Source: CAVTPU01 sp963736695 | Lineage (GTDB): Bacteria; Actinomycetota; Actinomycetes; Mycobacteriales; Micromonosporaceae | Length of the DNA stretch: 64,000 nt | Reading direction: 5' to 3' | Assembly (NCBI GenBank): GCA_963736695.1 | Contig: CAVTPU010000004.1 | Coordinates: forward strand, 1,860,001-1,924,000 | Notes under the pieces: model-generated | What the model saw: the letters and a program-made list of their open reading frames with translations, nothing else | Databases searched by the model: none | Told to the model about the DNA's origin: nothing | In this document: positions 12,281 to 23,736 of the stretch, piece by piece | How the letters are laid out: each line of letters starts with the position of its first letter | Numbering within the stretch: the stretch's first letter is position 1 | Program-made: the position numbers and the translations under genes

Positions 12281-12954
12281 CCCGGTGGTGGGACGAGTTC
12301 CTGGGATTGGTCTCCGACTGGATCGCGATCCCCATGCTCGCCTTCGTCTCGCTCCTCGCCACGATCCTGATCGCCCTCGGGTGGTATTTCTGGCCATCCT
12401 GGCTGCCCTGGCGATGGGCGATCTGGCGGTCGCGCTCCGCCGATTCCACATCGGAGTCCGACTCGTCCAACCGGTTGCCGTGGCGGCTCGGTCGCCTCCG
12501 ATGGCGGTGGCGCTGGCGTCGACGACGCAAGCCGAAAACGGTCGAGGCTGAGGCGACCCCCCTGCCCGACGACGTGTTGCCCGACCTGCCAGCCCCCGTG
12601 CTGGCCCTGTCCGCCGACCAGCTCGCCGCGGCCGGACGCTATGCCGAGGCGGTTCGGGAGCGGCTGCGGTCGATCGTGCGCGACCTCGTCGACCGGGGAC
12701 TGGTCCCCAACACTCCAGGGTGGACAGTCACAGAACTCGCACGGACCGCGATCATCTCCCAACCCGCGACGGAACCGGCGTTGGCGGCCGCCGTCGAGCT
12801 CTTCTCCGAGATCTGGTACGGGCTGCGCCCGGCACACCTCGCCGACGACACCGCGATGCGCGCACATGCCGCCGAGGTGGTGGCCGTGACGGTGACCGCG
12901 GTCACCGTCACGGCCACCACCTCCACCGACGCCACCGGGAGAGGGTCGACATGA
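12277..12954 (+). CDS. DUF4129 membrane protein with an unusual palindromic tail
   Basis: A 225-residue protein with one TM segment (about 14-38), an Arg/Trp-rich cytoplasmic linker and a DUF4129-type C-terminal domain ('DQLAAAGRYAEAVRERLRSIVRDLVDRGLV...GWTVTELARTA...LFSEIWYGLRPA'). GTG at 12277 overlaps the upstream stop; the stop overlaps the DUF4350 start (ATGA). The last 25 residues are a Val/Thr/Ala repeat encoded by a perfect 50-bp palindrome and do not look like the family's usual ending. Role unknown; such proteins accompany MoxR ATPases and DUF58 proteins. Confidence 0.82.
   Translation: MTRWWDEFLGLVSDWIAIPMLAFVSLLATILIALGWYFWPSWLPWRWAIWRSRSADSTSESDSSNRLPWRLGRLRWRWRWRRRRKPKTVEAEATPLPDDVLPDLPAPVLALSADQLAAAGRYAEAVRERLRSIVRDLVDRGLVPNTPGWTVTELARTAIISQPATEPALAAAVELFSEIWYGLRPAHLADDTAMRAHAAEVVAVTVTAVTVTATTSTDATGRGST
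12874..12923. repeat. 50-bp perfect palindrome inside coding sequence
   Basis: Positions 12874-12898 are the exact reverse complement of 12899-12923, with no spacer. It encodes 'EVVAVTVTAVTVTATTS' near the DUF4129 C-terminus and ends 28 bases before the DUF4350 start. In RNA it would be a 25-bp GC-rich stem, less the few bases needed to turn. See findings. Confidence 0.95.
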
Positions 12955-14269
12955 CACGGCACCGTTGGCTTCGCGCGGCCATCCCGTTCGCCGCACTCAT
13001 CGCCTTCTGGACGGTGACGCTGGTCACGCACTGGGTCCAGACGCCCACACTCGGCGACCCCGGCACCCTCTCCCCCATCGGCACCGGCGACGACGGATCG
13101 AGCCGGCTCGCGGCGTCGCTGCGCGACCGGGGTGTGCGAGTCGACCGGGCGGGCAGCAGCGCGGAGGCGGTGCGGCTGCTCACATCAACGCCCGCCACTG
13201 TCTTCATGCCCACCCCGGACTTCGCGCATCGGTCGACGATTCGGCGGATCGTCGAATCAGGCAACGCCAGACGGATCGTCATCGTCGACCCCGGCCTGCG
13301 TACGTCGATGTCGTCGCCCGCCCCGATCTTCTCCGCGCGCACCCGGTGGACCGCCGTCGTCGAGGAGCCCGGCTGCTCGCTGCCCTACGCCGCGACCGCC
13401 GGTCCCGCGGCCGCCCGCCGCGCGAGCTATGTCGCCGACGCGTCGGCGACATCCTGCTATGGCGGCGGCCTCGTCTCGCTTCCCTTCAACGGGGTCGAGT
13501 TCGTCTACATCGGAGCCACCGATCCCTTTCGCAACAGTCGGTTCGACGAGGCCGGCAACGCGGCGCTGGCGACCGGACTGCTCGACGCCGCAGCGCCGGT
13601 GATCTGGCTGGATCTGCACACCACTGAGCCCACGGACGCGGCGGATTTGCCCGATCTGCCTGACCTGAACGTGCCGGAATACCGCCGCGGCGATCGGAAC
13701 CGCACGGACACCGGATTCTCGGTGATCGACGCGTTCCCCCCGACGCTGTGGGCGGGCCTCGGGCTCGCTTTCGCCGCAGCACTGCTGCTCGCGGTGGCGC
13801 AAGCCCGCCGACTCGGCCCCCCGGTGGCCGAGCCCCTGCCGGTGCTGGTGCCGGCGTCGGAGACCGACATCGGGCGAGGACGGCTCTATCACCTGATCAA
13901 TGCCCGCGTGGCCACGGCGACCACCCTGCGAGGCGCCGCCGTCACCGAGATCGCTCGGCGCATTCACCCGTACGGGCGGATTAGCGCCGCACTCATGCCG
14001 AGCGCGACCGAGTTCGCCGAGCCCCGATCCCGACGCTCCCACGTCGAAACACCATCGGTGCGCACCTTGACCGTCGACGAACTCACCCAACGCGCTGCCT
14101 TCGTCGAGCAGATCGCGCGGCGCACCGGCGTGCCCGACACCCAGATCCAGGAAATTCTCTATGGCGAACCCGGCTCCGACGACGAGGCGCTCGCCGCCGT
14201 CGTCGCCCGGGTGGACGCACTGGTTGAGGCCGTCCGCCGCGGCGGACGGCCACCGCGAGGAGGAACACC

Positions 14270-14273
<4 letters not shown>
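12951..14273 (+). CDS. DUF4350 domain membrane protein
   Basis: A 440-residue protein with an N-terminal TM segment (about 8-26), an extracytoplasmic DUF4350 region ('DDGSSRLAASLRDRGVRVDRAGSSAEAV...VFMPTPDFAH', about 43-210), a second TM segment near 268-285 ('LWAGLGLAFAAALLLAVAQ') and a cytoplasmic C-terminal part. DUF4350 resembles glutamine-amidotransferase-like folds in envelope operons; no enzyme activity is claimed. ATG overlaps the DUF4129 stop, and its own stop overlaps the moxR GTG. Equivalent in position to Rv3691. Confidence 0.85.
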
Positions 14274-15267
<994 letters not shown>

Positions 15268-15271
<4 letters not shown>

Positions 15272-16608
15272 TCACTTGGCGCGTCCCGGCCATCCTCGTC
15301 GGGCTCGGCAGCGTCGCCCTTACCGCCTCGGCGGTCACGTCCGTGGCGCCGCTGCCCGTGCTGGGCGGCGTGGCCGGCCTGGTCGCGTTGCTCGTCGCAC
15401 TCGACTGGGCCATCGCCGCCCCGGCCGGCGAGGTCACGCTGCGCCGGACGGGGCCGACAAAGATCCGACTCGGCGAGTCGGCCACCGTCACCCTCAGCGT
15501 GACCAACCACGCCGTACGCCCCATGCGCGCACTCATCCGCGACGCGTGGGTTCCATCGGCCGGCGCCGACCCGCCCTACGCCCACACGGCGCTCATCGAG
15601 CCCGGCGAAACGGTCGCCATCGACACCACGTTGACCCCGGTTCGGCGAGGCGAACGTCGGGCGGTCCGGATCACCATCCGCTCCTATGGCCCGTTGTCGC
15701 TCGCCTTCCGCCAGACCTCGAACCGCACGGGCGACCGAATCACTCCACCGTGGACGGTTCGGGTTCGGCCAGAGTTCCGGTCCCGGAAACTGCTGCCCGA
15801 GAAGCTGTCCCGGTTGCGCGTCGTCGACGGCATGGTCGTCACGCGCGGGCGTGGTCAGGGCACCGAGTTCGACTCGCTGCGAGACTATGTGCTCGGCGAC
15901 GACCCACGAGCGATCGACTGGCGGGCCAGCGCCCGCCAATCCCACGTCGTGGTCAAACAGTGGCGGCCCGAACGCGACCGCCGAGTGCTCTGCGTGCTCG
16001 ACACCGGCCGCACCAGTGCCGGGCGCATCACCGGCCCCGACGGTGTCGACGCCCCCCGACTGGAGAGCTGCATCGACGCGGCACTCTTGCTCGCCGCCCT
16101 CGCCACCCATGCCGGCGACCGGGTCGACCTCATCGCCGTGGACACGCGAGCCCAGACCAACGTCTCGGTCACCTCGCCGCGCAGTCTTCCGAAACTGCTC
16201 GACGCCCTCGCCTCGGTGGAGCCCGCACTCGTCGAGACCGACTTCGGACGGCTCACCGCCGAGGTGCTGGCCGCCGAACGCAAGCGCGCCCTCGTGGTGC
16301 TCTTCACCACGCTCGACCCCGGTGCCATCGGCGACGGCCTGTTGCCCGTGCTCTCCACTCTCGTCTCACGGCATCTGCTGGTCATCGCCACCGTGCATGA
16401 CCCGACGCTCACAACGCTCGCGACCGGCCGCGACGGGCCCGCCGCGCTGCACGCGGCGGCGGCCGCCGCCCACGGCCTCGCCGAGGGGCACCGGGTCGCG
16501 GCGGCGCTGAACCGGGCCGGAGTCCACGTCATCGAAGCCCCCGCCGACTCGTTCGCGAGCACGGTCGCCGACACCTACCTGACGCTCAAGGCCGCCGGCC
16601 GACTGTAA
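15268..16608 (+). CDS. DUF58 domain protein
   Basis: A 446-residue protein with two N-terminal TM segments (about 5-45), a beta-rich region and the DUF58 core around residues 190-235 ('GRGQGTEFDSLRDYVLGDDPRAIDWRASARQ'). This is followed by a von Willebrand A-like fold with 'CVLDTGRTSAG' in the metal-site position. It is the usual partner of MoxR ATPases. Last gene of the plus-strand operon (11390-16608); it converges on the SpoIIM-like gene with 66 bases between. Equivalent to Rv3693 by order. Confidence 0.92.
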
Positions 16609-16674
16609 ACGGCCGGCTGTGACCGACTGCCACGCCGTCGCGGCTATGCGGCCGGAGTCCTCGGTGGCGGAGTC

Positions 16675-17676
16675 TCAGGTGGTCGGGGCCAGGGCGGGCC
16701 GGTTGGCTTGGTCGACGTCGGCGCTGAGCCCCGCGTGTGCCGCACGGGCCCCGACCACGAACGTCCACGCGAGAAAAGCGAGCAACGCCACCGACCCTAT
16801 CGCCAGTTTGATCGCCGACGGCAGGGGAGACGGGGTGACAAAAGCTTCGATGAGCCCGCTGACGAACAGTGGTGCCACCAGGCCGAGCGCCACCACCATG
16901 CCAGATCGTCCGGCTTCGGCGATCGCTTGGGGCCGGGTGCGCGAGCGTCCGGGCGCAATCCACGCCCAACCGATCCGCAGACCGGCCCCGGCCGCGATGA
17001 AGACGCAGGTCAGCTCCAGCATCCCGTGCACCAGGATGAGACCGAAGAACGTGTCGGCCTGGTCGTTACCCACCATGAGACCGCCGACCACACCCACGTT
17101 GAGCATGTTCTGCCACAGCACATAGAGCACAGGCACGATCAGCACACCCGCGGCGAGCGCGATCGCGCTGATGAGGGCGTTGTGCGTCCAGACCAGGGCT
17201 GCGAAGTTCTGCGGCGGATAGGTTGAGTAGTAGGCGGCGAAGTCTCTGTTGACGAGGTCGTCGATCTCTTGTGGATCCATGAACGCCAACGCGATGCTCT
17301 CATCGCTCGCGACCAGCGAGATGATGATGGCGCTCAGCCCGACGAAGGCCGCCGCCACGCCGCCCCACCACCGTGCTGACTGATAGATCGCGAGAGGAAA
17401 CGACACTGTCATGAAGCGGACCGCCGCGGCGTACGAGCTGCCCGCCGGTGGCGCGACGGCCGCACGAGCCTGCAGCACGAGTCGCGACAGCCACGCGGTG
17501 AGTGCCGGGTCGCCGGCCCGACTGCGCACGACCGACAAGTGGGTGGTGGCCCGCCGATAGAGCATCACCATCTCGTCGACCTCGGCGGCGGTCAGTCGGC
17601 GGCGGCGTGTGGCGGCGAGGCGATCCAGCCTGTTCCACTCGGCGCCGTGCTCGGTGACGAACGCGTCCAGATCCAT
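16675..17676 (-). CDS. SpoIIM-like membrane protein
   Basis: A 333-residue stage II sporulation protein M-type membrane protein. The cytoplasmic N-terminus ('MDLDAFVTEHGAEWNRLDRLAATRRR...DEMVMLYRRATTHLSVVRSRAGD') is typical of the actinobacterial branch, followed by about five or six TM segments and 'LVHGMLELTCVFIAAGAGLRIGWAWI'. In Bacillus SpoIIM works with SpoIID/P in septal peptidoglycan remodelling; the actinobacterial role is not established. Strong RBS (AGGAGA) before ATG. Divergent from RDD with 74 bases between, matching Rv3694c/Rv3695. Confidence 0.9.
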   Translation of the reverse strand: MDLDAFVTEHGAEWNRLDRLAATRRRRLTAAEVDEMVMLYRRATTHLSVVRSRAGDPALTAWLSRLVLQARAAVAPPAGSSYAAAVRFMTVSFPLAIYQSARWWGGVAAAFVGLSAIIISLVASDESIALAFMDPQEIDDLVNRDFAAYYSTYPPQNFAALVWTHNALISAIALAAGVLIVPVLYVLWQNMLNVGVVGGLMVGNDQADTFFGLILVHGMLELTCVFIAAGAGLRIGWAWIAPGRSRTRPQAIAEAGRSGMVVALGLVAPLFVSGLIEAFVTPSPLPSAIKLAIGSVALLAFLAWTFVVGARAAHAGLSADVDQANRPALAPTT

Positions 17677-17750
17677 CGATTTCTCCTGGTCGGCTTGGCA
17701 GCGACCGCCCTCGGCTGAGGTGGGGCTGCACAGTCAGCGACACTATCAAG

Positions 17751-18710
17751 GTGAACGTCACCCCCGAACCGACCGCAGGGACCACCCGATTCCTCACCAG
17801 TGAAGCGGTGCACGTCGACATCCGGGTCGCCCGCGTGGGTTCGCGAGTGGCTGCCCGTTTGATCGACGTGGTTGTTCAGATCATCGTCGGCTGGGCGTTG
17901 TCCATGCTGGGAGTCATCCTCGTCGCGCTCCTGGCGTCTGTCGGCTTGGCGAGCCTCGACGGATCGACCCCGGAGATCGTCTCCGTGGTCGCGTTCGCGG
18001 CGGCGTTCATCGGTTATCCGGCGCTCATGGAGAGACTGACCAACGGTCGGACCGCCGGCAAGATGGTGGTCGGGCTGCGGGTGGTTCGCACCGATGGCGG
18101 TCCGATCACGTTCCGCCACGCGTTCACCCGTGCCCTCGTCGGACTCGCGATCGAGTGGCCAGGGGTGATCGGCGCGCCGCTGACCTGGTTGGTCAGCCTC
18201 GGTGTCATGGTCGCGAGTCCGCTGTCACAGCGCTTGGGCGACCATGCCGCCGGCACTCTCGTGGTGCACGAACGCACTCCGTCGGGGTGGGGTTGGGTGC
18301 CCAACCAGCTCCCGGAGCTGGCGGGCTGGGCCGCGACACTCGACCTCACCGGAGTCGACGACGACCTTGCGTTGGCGGTGCGCCAGTTTCTCTCCCGCAA
18401 CCGCCTCATCCGCGAACCTGCTCGCACCCAGTTGGGGTTGCGACTCGCCCGTGAGGTGGCGGCGGTGACGAATCCGCCGCCACCCGCGGGGACTCCCGGG
18501 TGGGCCTATCTCGCCGCAGTGCACGCCGAACGGCACCGGCGGGCGGCCCGCACGCTCACGCAGGCTCGCGGCCGGACCGCGCTCATCTGGCCGCAGCTGG
18601 CGCGGGTCGCACGACCGCCCGTCGCGGCCACAGGAAAAACGCCAGGACCGGCACCAGATATGCCAGGTAGCTTGCCGCTTCGAGCATCGTCGCCTTCGGC
18701 GTCACGTTGA
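17751..18710 (+). CDS. RDD family membrane protein
   Basis: A 319-residue RDD protein. The domain occupies about 25-170, with the signature 'GSRVAARLIDVVVQIIVGW', a second TM segment, 'TNGRTAGKMVVGLRVVRTDGGPITFRHAFTRALV' and 'LSQRLGDHAAGTLVV'. A cytoplasmic tail follows. GTG start. The reading frame runs 128 bases into the convergent efeU coding region and its last 40 residues are low-complexity, so the true C-terminus may be earlier or the frame may hide an indel. Function is not established; RDD proteins are often proposed transporters. Confidence 0.85.
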   Translation: MNVTPEPTAGTTRFLTSEAVHVDIRVARVGSRVAARLIDVVVQIIVGWALSMLGVILVALLASVGLASLDGSTPEIVSVVAFAAAFIGYPALMERLTNGRTAGKMVVGLRVVRTDGGPITFRHAFTRALVGLAIEWPGVIGAPLTWLVSLGVMVASPLSQRLGDHAAGTLVVHERTPSGWGWVPNQLPELAGWAATLDLTGVDDDLALAVRQFLSRNRLIREPARTQLGLRLAREVAAVTNPPPPAGTPGWAYLAAVHAERHRRAARTLTQARGRTALIWPQLARVARPPVAATGKTPGPAPDMPGSLPLRASSPSASR

Positions 18711-19428
18711 ACATGCCGGCGAGCAGCGCGCCATACCACGAACCGCGGTCATAGACTGCGGAGAAGTCGAACAGAAGGTTGTGTTGACCGGGCACCACTC
18801 CGGCCTCGATGAGTTCATGCACGCCGTAGCGCAAAATTCCCGCCGCGACGAGAACGAGCAGCACTCCGGTGTAGACGAAGAAGACCGACAGGTTGATCCG
18901 GATCGCCCCGGCATACATGAGCCATCCAAGCCCGACCGAGGTCGCGATTCCGGCGAGCAGACCGAGCAGCGGCGAGGCGCTGGTGGTCGAGTTCTGCGCC
19001 ACGGCGAAGAACAACAACGCGGTTTCGAGGCCTTCCCGGATCACGGCAAGAAACGCCACTCCAGCGACGGCGAGAACGCCGGTCCCGACCGCGTTGTCTA
19101 GTTTGGTGCGCAGATCGCGCGCGATGTGACGTGAGATCCGACGCATCCAGAAGATCATTCCGGTGACGAACCCGACCGCGATGATGGAACTCACCCCGGC
19201 GAAGATCTTCTCGCCCTGTTCGTCGAGCAGACCGTCGGAGACGAAGACCAGCACTGCGCTGAAGCCGACAGAGATCGCCACCGCCGCAGCCACCCCGGCC
19301 CAGACCTGCGACAGGCGGTCTCTGCGGTCGGACTTCACCAGGAACGCGACGAGAACGGTCACAACCAGCGCGCCTTCGAGTCCCTCGCGCAGCCCGATCA
19401 AGTAGTTGCTCAGAAAAGCTTCGCTCAT
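18583..19428 (-). CDS. efeU: EfeU/FTR1-type iron permease
   Basis: A 281-residue iron permease with about seven TM segments. Two REGLE motifs that bind iron are present, at residues 14-18 and 131-135, and the order matches bacterial EfeU. The longer open frame (to 19665) and an ATG at 19449 are possible, but ATG 19428 has GGAG at proper spacing and starts directly at the first TM segment. No efeO or efeB lies alongside, so substrate oxidation and delivery must be encoded elsewhere or be dispensable. A DtxR/IdeR-type box lies 29 bases upstream, so iron repression is likely. Confidence 0.92.
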   Translation of the reverse strand: MSEAFLSNYLIGLREGLEGALVVTVLVAFLVKSDRRDRLSQVWAGVAAAVAISVGFSAVLVFVSDGLLDEQGEKIFAGVSSIIAVGFVTGMIFWMRRISRHIARDLRTKLDNAVGTGVLAVAGVAFLAVIREGLETALLFFAVAQNSTTSASPLLGLLAGIATSVGLGWLMYAGAIRINLSVFFVYTGVLLVLVAAGILRYGVHELIEAGVVPGQHNLLFDFSAVYDRGSWYGALLAGMFNVTPKATMLEAASYLAYLVPVLAFFLWPRRAVVRPAPAAAR

Positions 19429-19456
19429 CGCGATCTCCGTCTGCTCCATAGGTAGG

Positions 19457-19475
19457 TAAGGCAAGCCTAACCTAT
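19457..19475 (-). promoter_or_regulatory. DtxR/IdeR-type iron box upstream of efeU
   Basis: The plus-strand 19-mer TAAGGCAAGCCTAACCTAT reads on the minus strand as a near match (15 of 19, by my alignment) to the IdeR/DmdR consensus TTAGGTTAGGCTAACCTAA. It sits 29 bases before the efeU start, a usual repressor position. The regulator gene is not in the window. Confidence 0.75.
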
Positions 19476-19633
19476 CCGCGCCCTGGAGGGAACTCAGCTC
19501 CACCCCAGGGGAAGGAGACCCTAACCGAAACCGCAGCACCAGAGGCCTTTGGCCCCGTCGGCGTGGGGAGGTCGCGGCATCGGCGCGCTCGTGGCCGCGA
19601 CGTGAGGCTCGGGCGGGCACCCCGGTCGAAAAC

Positions 19634-19677
19634 GGCTGGGAGCGTGTGCCCCGATATCGAGCCACCCGCTCCCAGCC
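19634..19677 (-). terminator. Intrinsic terminator after ahcY
   Basis: An 11-bp perfect stem (GGCTGGGAGCG/CGCTCCCAGCC) with a 22-base loop, followed on the minus strand by GTTTTCG. It lies 54 bases beyond the ahcY stop. Confidence 0.7.
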
Positions 19678-19730
19678 TGGTCACGACTCGTCGGTTCGGC
19701 CGGCGTCACCGTCCAAACCGACGAAACGGA

Positions 19731-21242
<1,512 letters not shown>

Positions 21243-21551
21243 GAAAGAGAACTCCCGATCAACGATGGCGTCGGCGATGGTTCAGCCGACCTATCACCTT
21301 AGCGGCCGCGCGCCGCCGTCGTCGCTATCCACAGACGGGAGTGACGGGTACGTCCTCAGCCCGGCCCTCGGGTCGACGCCGAGCGGGCGACGGCGTCGCG
21401 CCCCGGCACAGCACGCGGGGCGGTGGCGAATCGGTGGACCAGCCACCGATTGCCACCGCCCCGCGCATCCCCCCGGTTTGGTTCCCTCACGCACCGGCCA
21501 CATGCGTGGCAACGCTGCGTAGTTATCAGACTACAGAGAGCAGTTGCCCCG
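21243..21551 (-). promoter_or_regulatory. Leader region of ahcY with large hairpin and candidate promoter
   Basis: A 309-base gap between manA and ahcY, both minus. It holds a near-perfect hairpin at 21414-21465 and, on the minus strand, TTGACG (21550-21555) with TAGTCT (about 21528-21533) at 16-base spacing, a possible promoter. If used, ahcY would have a leader of about 280 bases. I looked for known SAM and SAH riboswitch cores and did not find a convincing one. Confidence 0.35.
21414..21465. repeat. 23-bp-stem inverted repeat upstream of ahcY
   Basis: The arms 21414-21437 and 21443-21465 pair over 23 bp with a single bulged G and a 5-base loop. No T-run follows on either strand, so it is not a standard intrinsic terminator. 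It could end manA transcripts, be a processing site, or act in an ahcY leader. Confidence 0.9.
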
Positions 21552-22814
21552 TCAAGGCGTTCCTGCGGAAATGGCCAACCCCGCCGCGCTCGACCCCACC
21601 GTGCTCGACCCCGCCGCGCTCACCCCCGGACGAGTCTGGAAAACGACCGCGTCGCCCGACAGCTCCACCTCGGGATCGGCTGCCGGCACGAAGACCGAAC
21701 CACCGCGGTCAACCGCGAGTTCGGCGCGACCGGACCGCAGCCGCGCAACCCCGGCGACACAGAGCACGACGCGTGGCCCCCCACCGGGAATCCGCACGAA
21801 CGAACCATCACCGCACGACTGCGCCTTGACCACCGTGAACTCCTCAGCCGGAGTTGGCCACCCGAGCACATTGGCCCCCATCGGCTCGGGTTTGACCACC
21901 GGATCGGCGAGCACCTCGAAGCGCACCAGTCGCAGCAGTTCCGCGACGTCCACCCGCTTGGGGGTCAAACCGGCACGCAGCACGTTGTCGCTGGCCGCCA
22001 TCACCTCGACGCCGAACCCGCGCAGATAGGCGTGCAGGTGCCCGGGCGGCATGAAGACCGCCTCGTCGGGGCCGAGCCGCACCAGGTTGAGCAGCGACGC
22101 CACCAGCACGCCCGGGTCGCCGGGATAGCGCTCGCCAAGCAGCGCCGCGAGTTGATGCACGTCGTGTGACGGGTGATCGGGGGGTGTCGCGCAGCCCGAC
22201 CTGATCACGGCTGATACCAGGTCGGGAAGGTCCGCCGCCGGCCAGGCGAGCAGTGTCTCCACCGCCCGGCGCAGTCGATCCGAGACCGGTCCGGCCCGCA
22301 GCGCGGCGATCACCGACGCGAGCGCCGGCACACCCAGCGACTCCAAGTGTTGGGCGCTCTCGTCGGGGCTGCGAAACCCACACAACGCGTCGAAACGCCC
22401 CAGCGCGACAAGCAGCTCGGGCTTGTGATGCGGGTCGACGTAGTTGCGGGTCGGTGCGTCTCGGGCCAGTCCGGCGGCGTCCTCCGCCGCGAAACCTGCC
22501 GCGGCCTGCGCGGCGTTCGGATGAACCTGCACCGACAGCGGTTCGGCTGCGGCGAGCACCTTCACCAGATAGGGCAGGCGTACGCCGAAACGGCCCGCCG
22601 CGTCGCCGAGGAGTCGTGCGGGATCGTCGGCGATGGCCCGGTCGAGACCGACCGGGCCATCGCGATCGTTGATGATGGAGGGCGCGGACGGGTGTGCCCC
22701 CATCCACACCTCCGCCTCCGGCTCCGGGCTGGGCACCGGCCGGCCTTGGAGGTCGGCGATTGCGGTCCGAGACCCCCACGCGTAGTTGCGGATGGGGCTC
22801 GTCAGCAGCCGCAC
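21552..22814 (-). CDS. manA: Mannose-6-phosphate isomerase, class I
   Basis: A 420-residue type I phosphomannose isomerase interconverting fructose-6-P and mannose-6-P, the entry to GDP-mannose. It starts 'LLTSPIRNYAWGSRTAIADLQGRP' and carries the zinc-binding elements 'LSVQVHPNAAQA' and 'YVDPHHKPELLVAL', then 'FMPPGHLHAYLRGFGVEVMAASDNVLRAGLTPK', which includes the catalytic arginine region. GTG start, 4 bases after the CDF stop. It is the last gene of the minus-strand manB-Trm112-SIS-CDF-manA cluster; compare Rv3255c. Confidence 0.96.
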   Translation of the reverse strand: MRLLTSPIRNYAWGSRTAIADLQGRPVPSPEPEAEVWMGAHPSAPSIINDRDGPVGLDRAIADDPARLLGDAAGRFGVRLPYLVKVLAAAEPLSVQVHPNAAQAAAGFAAEDAAGLARDAPTRNYVDPHHKPELLVALGRFDALCGFRSPDESAQHLESLGVPALASVIAALRAGPVSDRLRRAVETLLAWPAADLPDLVSAVIRSGCATPPDHPSHDVHQLAALLGERYPGDPGVLVASLLNLVRLGPDEAVFMPPGHLHAYLRGFGVEVMAASDNVLRAGLTPKRVDVAELLRLVRFEVLADPVVKPEPMGANVLGWPTPAEEFTVVKAQSCGDGSFVRIPGGGPRVVLCVAGVARLRSGRAELAVDRGGSVFVPAADPEVELSGDAVVFQTRPGVSAAGSSTVGSSAAGLAISAGTP

Positions 22815-22818
22815 GGTG

Positions 22819-23736
22819 TCACCCCGTTCGATAGATGTCCGGTTCGATATAGATCACCCGGGCGATCGGCACGGCGGACCTGATGCGGATCTCCGCGGAG
22901 TCGATCGCCTTGGCGAGGTCACCCGCCGTCGTCAGATCCGGCACCGCGATCTTCACTGCGACCAGCAGCTCCTCCGGACCGAGGTGGAGGGTGCGCATGT
23001 GGATGATTCGTTCGATCGCCTCGTCGTCGAGGATAGCCCGTTCGATCTGCCCGATCTGCTCGCTCGTCGCCGACTCGCCGATGAGCAGACTCTTCATCTC
23101 TGTCGCGAGCACGATGGCGATGGCGACGAGAAGCGCCCCGATGAGCAGAGTTCCGACGCCGTCCCAGATTCCGTTGCCGGTCACCAACGTGAGGCCGACC
23201 CCGAAGAGCGCGAACACAAGACCGATGAGCGCGGCGAAGTCTTCCAGCAGCACGACCGGCAGCTCTGGCACCCTGGCGTGGCGGATGAATCCGACCCAGG
23301 TCGCGTTGCCCCGGATCTTGTTTGTTTCCTGGATCGCGGTGCGGAAGGAGTAAGACTCGAGTCCGATCGCGATGACGAGCACCGTCATCGGCACCCACTG
23401 CCACTGCGTGATCGCCTCGGGGTGGCTGACCTTGTGATAGCCCTCGTAGAGGGCGAAGAGACCGCCGACCGAGAAGAGCACGATCGAGACGACGAAAGCG
23501 TAGATATAGCGTTCGCGGCCATAGCCGAAGGGGTGTTTCGCGGTCGCGCCTCGGGCGGCGCGCCGCCCCCCGATGAGCAACAGCGCCTGGTTGCCCGAGT
23601 CGGCGACCGAGTGAATCGACTCGGCGAGCATCGACGACGAGCCCGTCAGCCCGAACGCGACGAACTTGGTCAGGGCGATGCCCATGTTCGCGGCGAGGGC
23701 CGCCATGATCGCCCTCGTCCCGCCAGCAGCGCTCAT
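22819..23736 (-). CDS. Cation diffusion facilitator (CDF) transporter
   Basis: A 305-residue CDF family protein exporting divalent metals such as Zn or Mn. Six TM segments: the motif 'SMLAESIHSVADSGNQALLLIGG' carries the TM2 His/Asp metal site, the TM5 region is 'VLLEDFAALIGLVFALFGVGL', and the cytoplasmic C-terminal domain includes 'VDE'-type acidic positions and 'HMRTLHLGPEELLVAVKIAV'. The ATG overlaps the SIS gene stop (ATGA), so it is translationally coupled. It is not part of the M. tuberculosis manA/manB cluster, so it may be lineage-specific here. Metal specificity cannot be read from the sequence. Confidence 0.93.
   Translation of the reverse strand: MSAAGGTRAIMAALAANMGIALTKFVAFGLTGSSSMLAESIHSVADSGNQALLLIGGRRAARGATAKHPFGYGRERYIYAFVVSIVLFSVGGLFALYEGYHKVSHPEAITQWQWVPMTVLVIAIGLESYSFRTAIQETNKIRGNATWVGFIRHARVPELPVVLLEDFAALIGLVFALFGVGLTLVTGNGIWDGVGTLLIGALLVAIAIVLATEMKSLLIGESATSEQIGQIERAILDDEAIERIIHMRTLHLGPEELLVAVKIAVPDLTTAGDLAKAIDSAEIRIRSAVPIARVIYIEPDIYRTG

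Noticed and set aside
21243..21551. A SAM or SAH riboswitch before ahcY
   Set aside because: No recognisable conserved core of SAM-I, SAM-IV or SAH classes was seen; only a strong hairpin.
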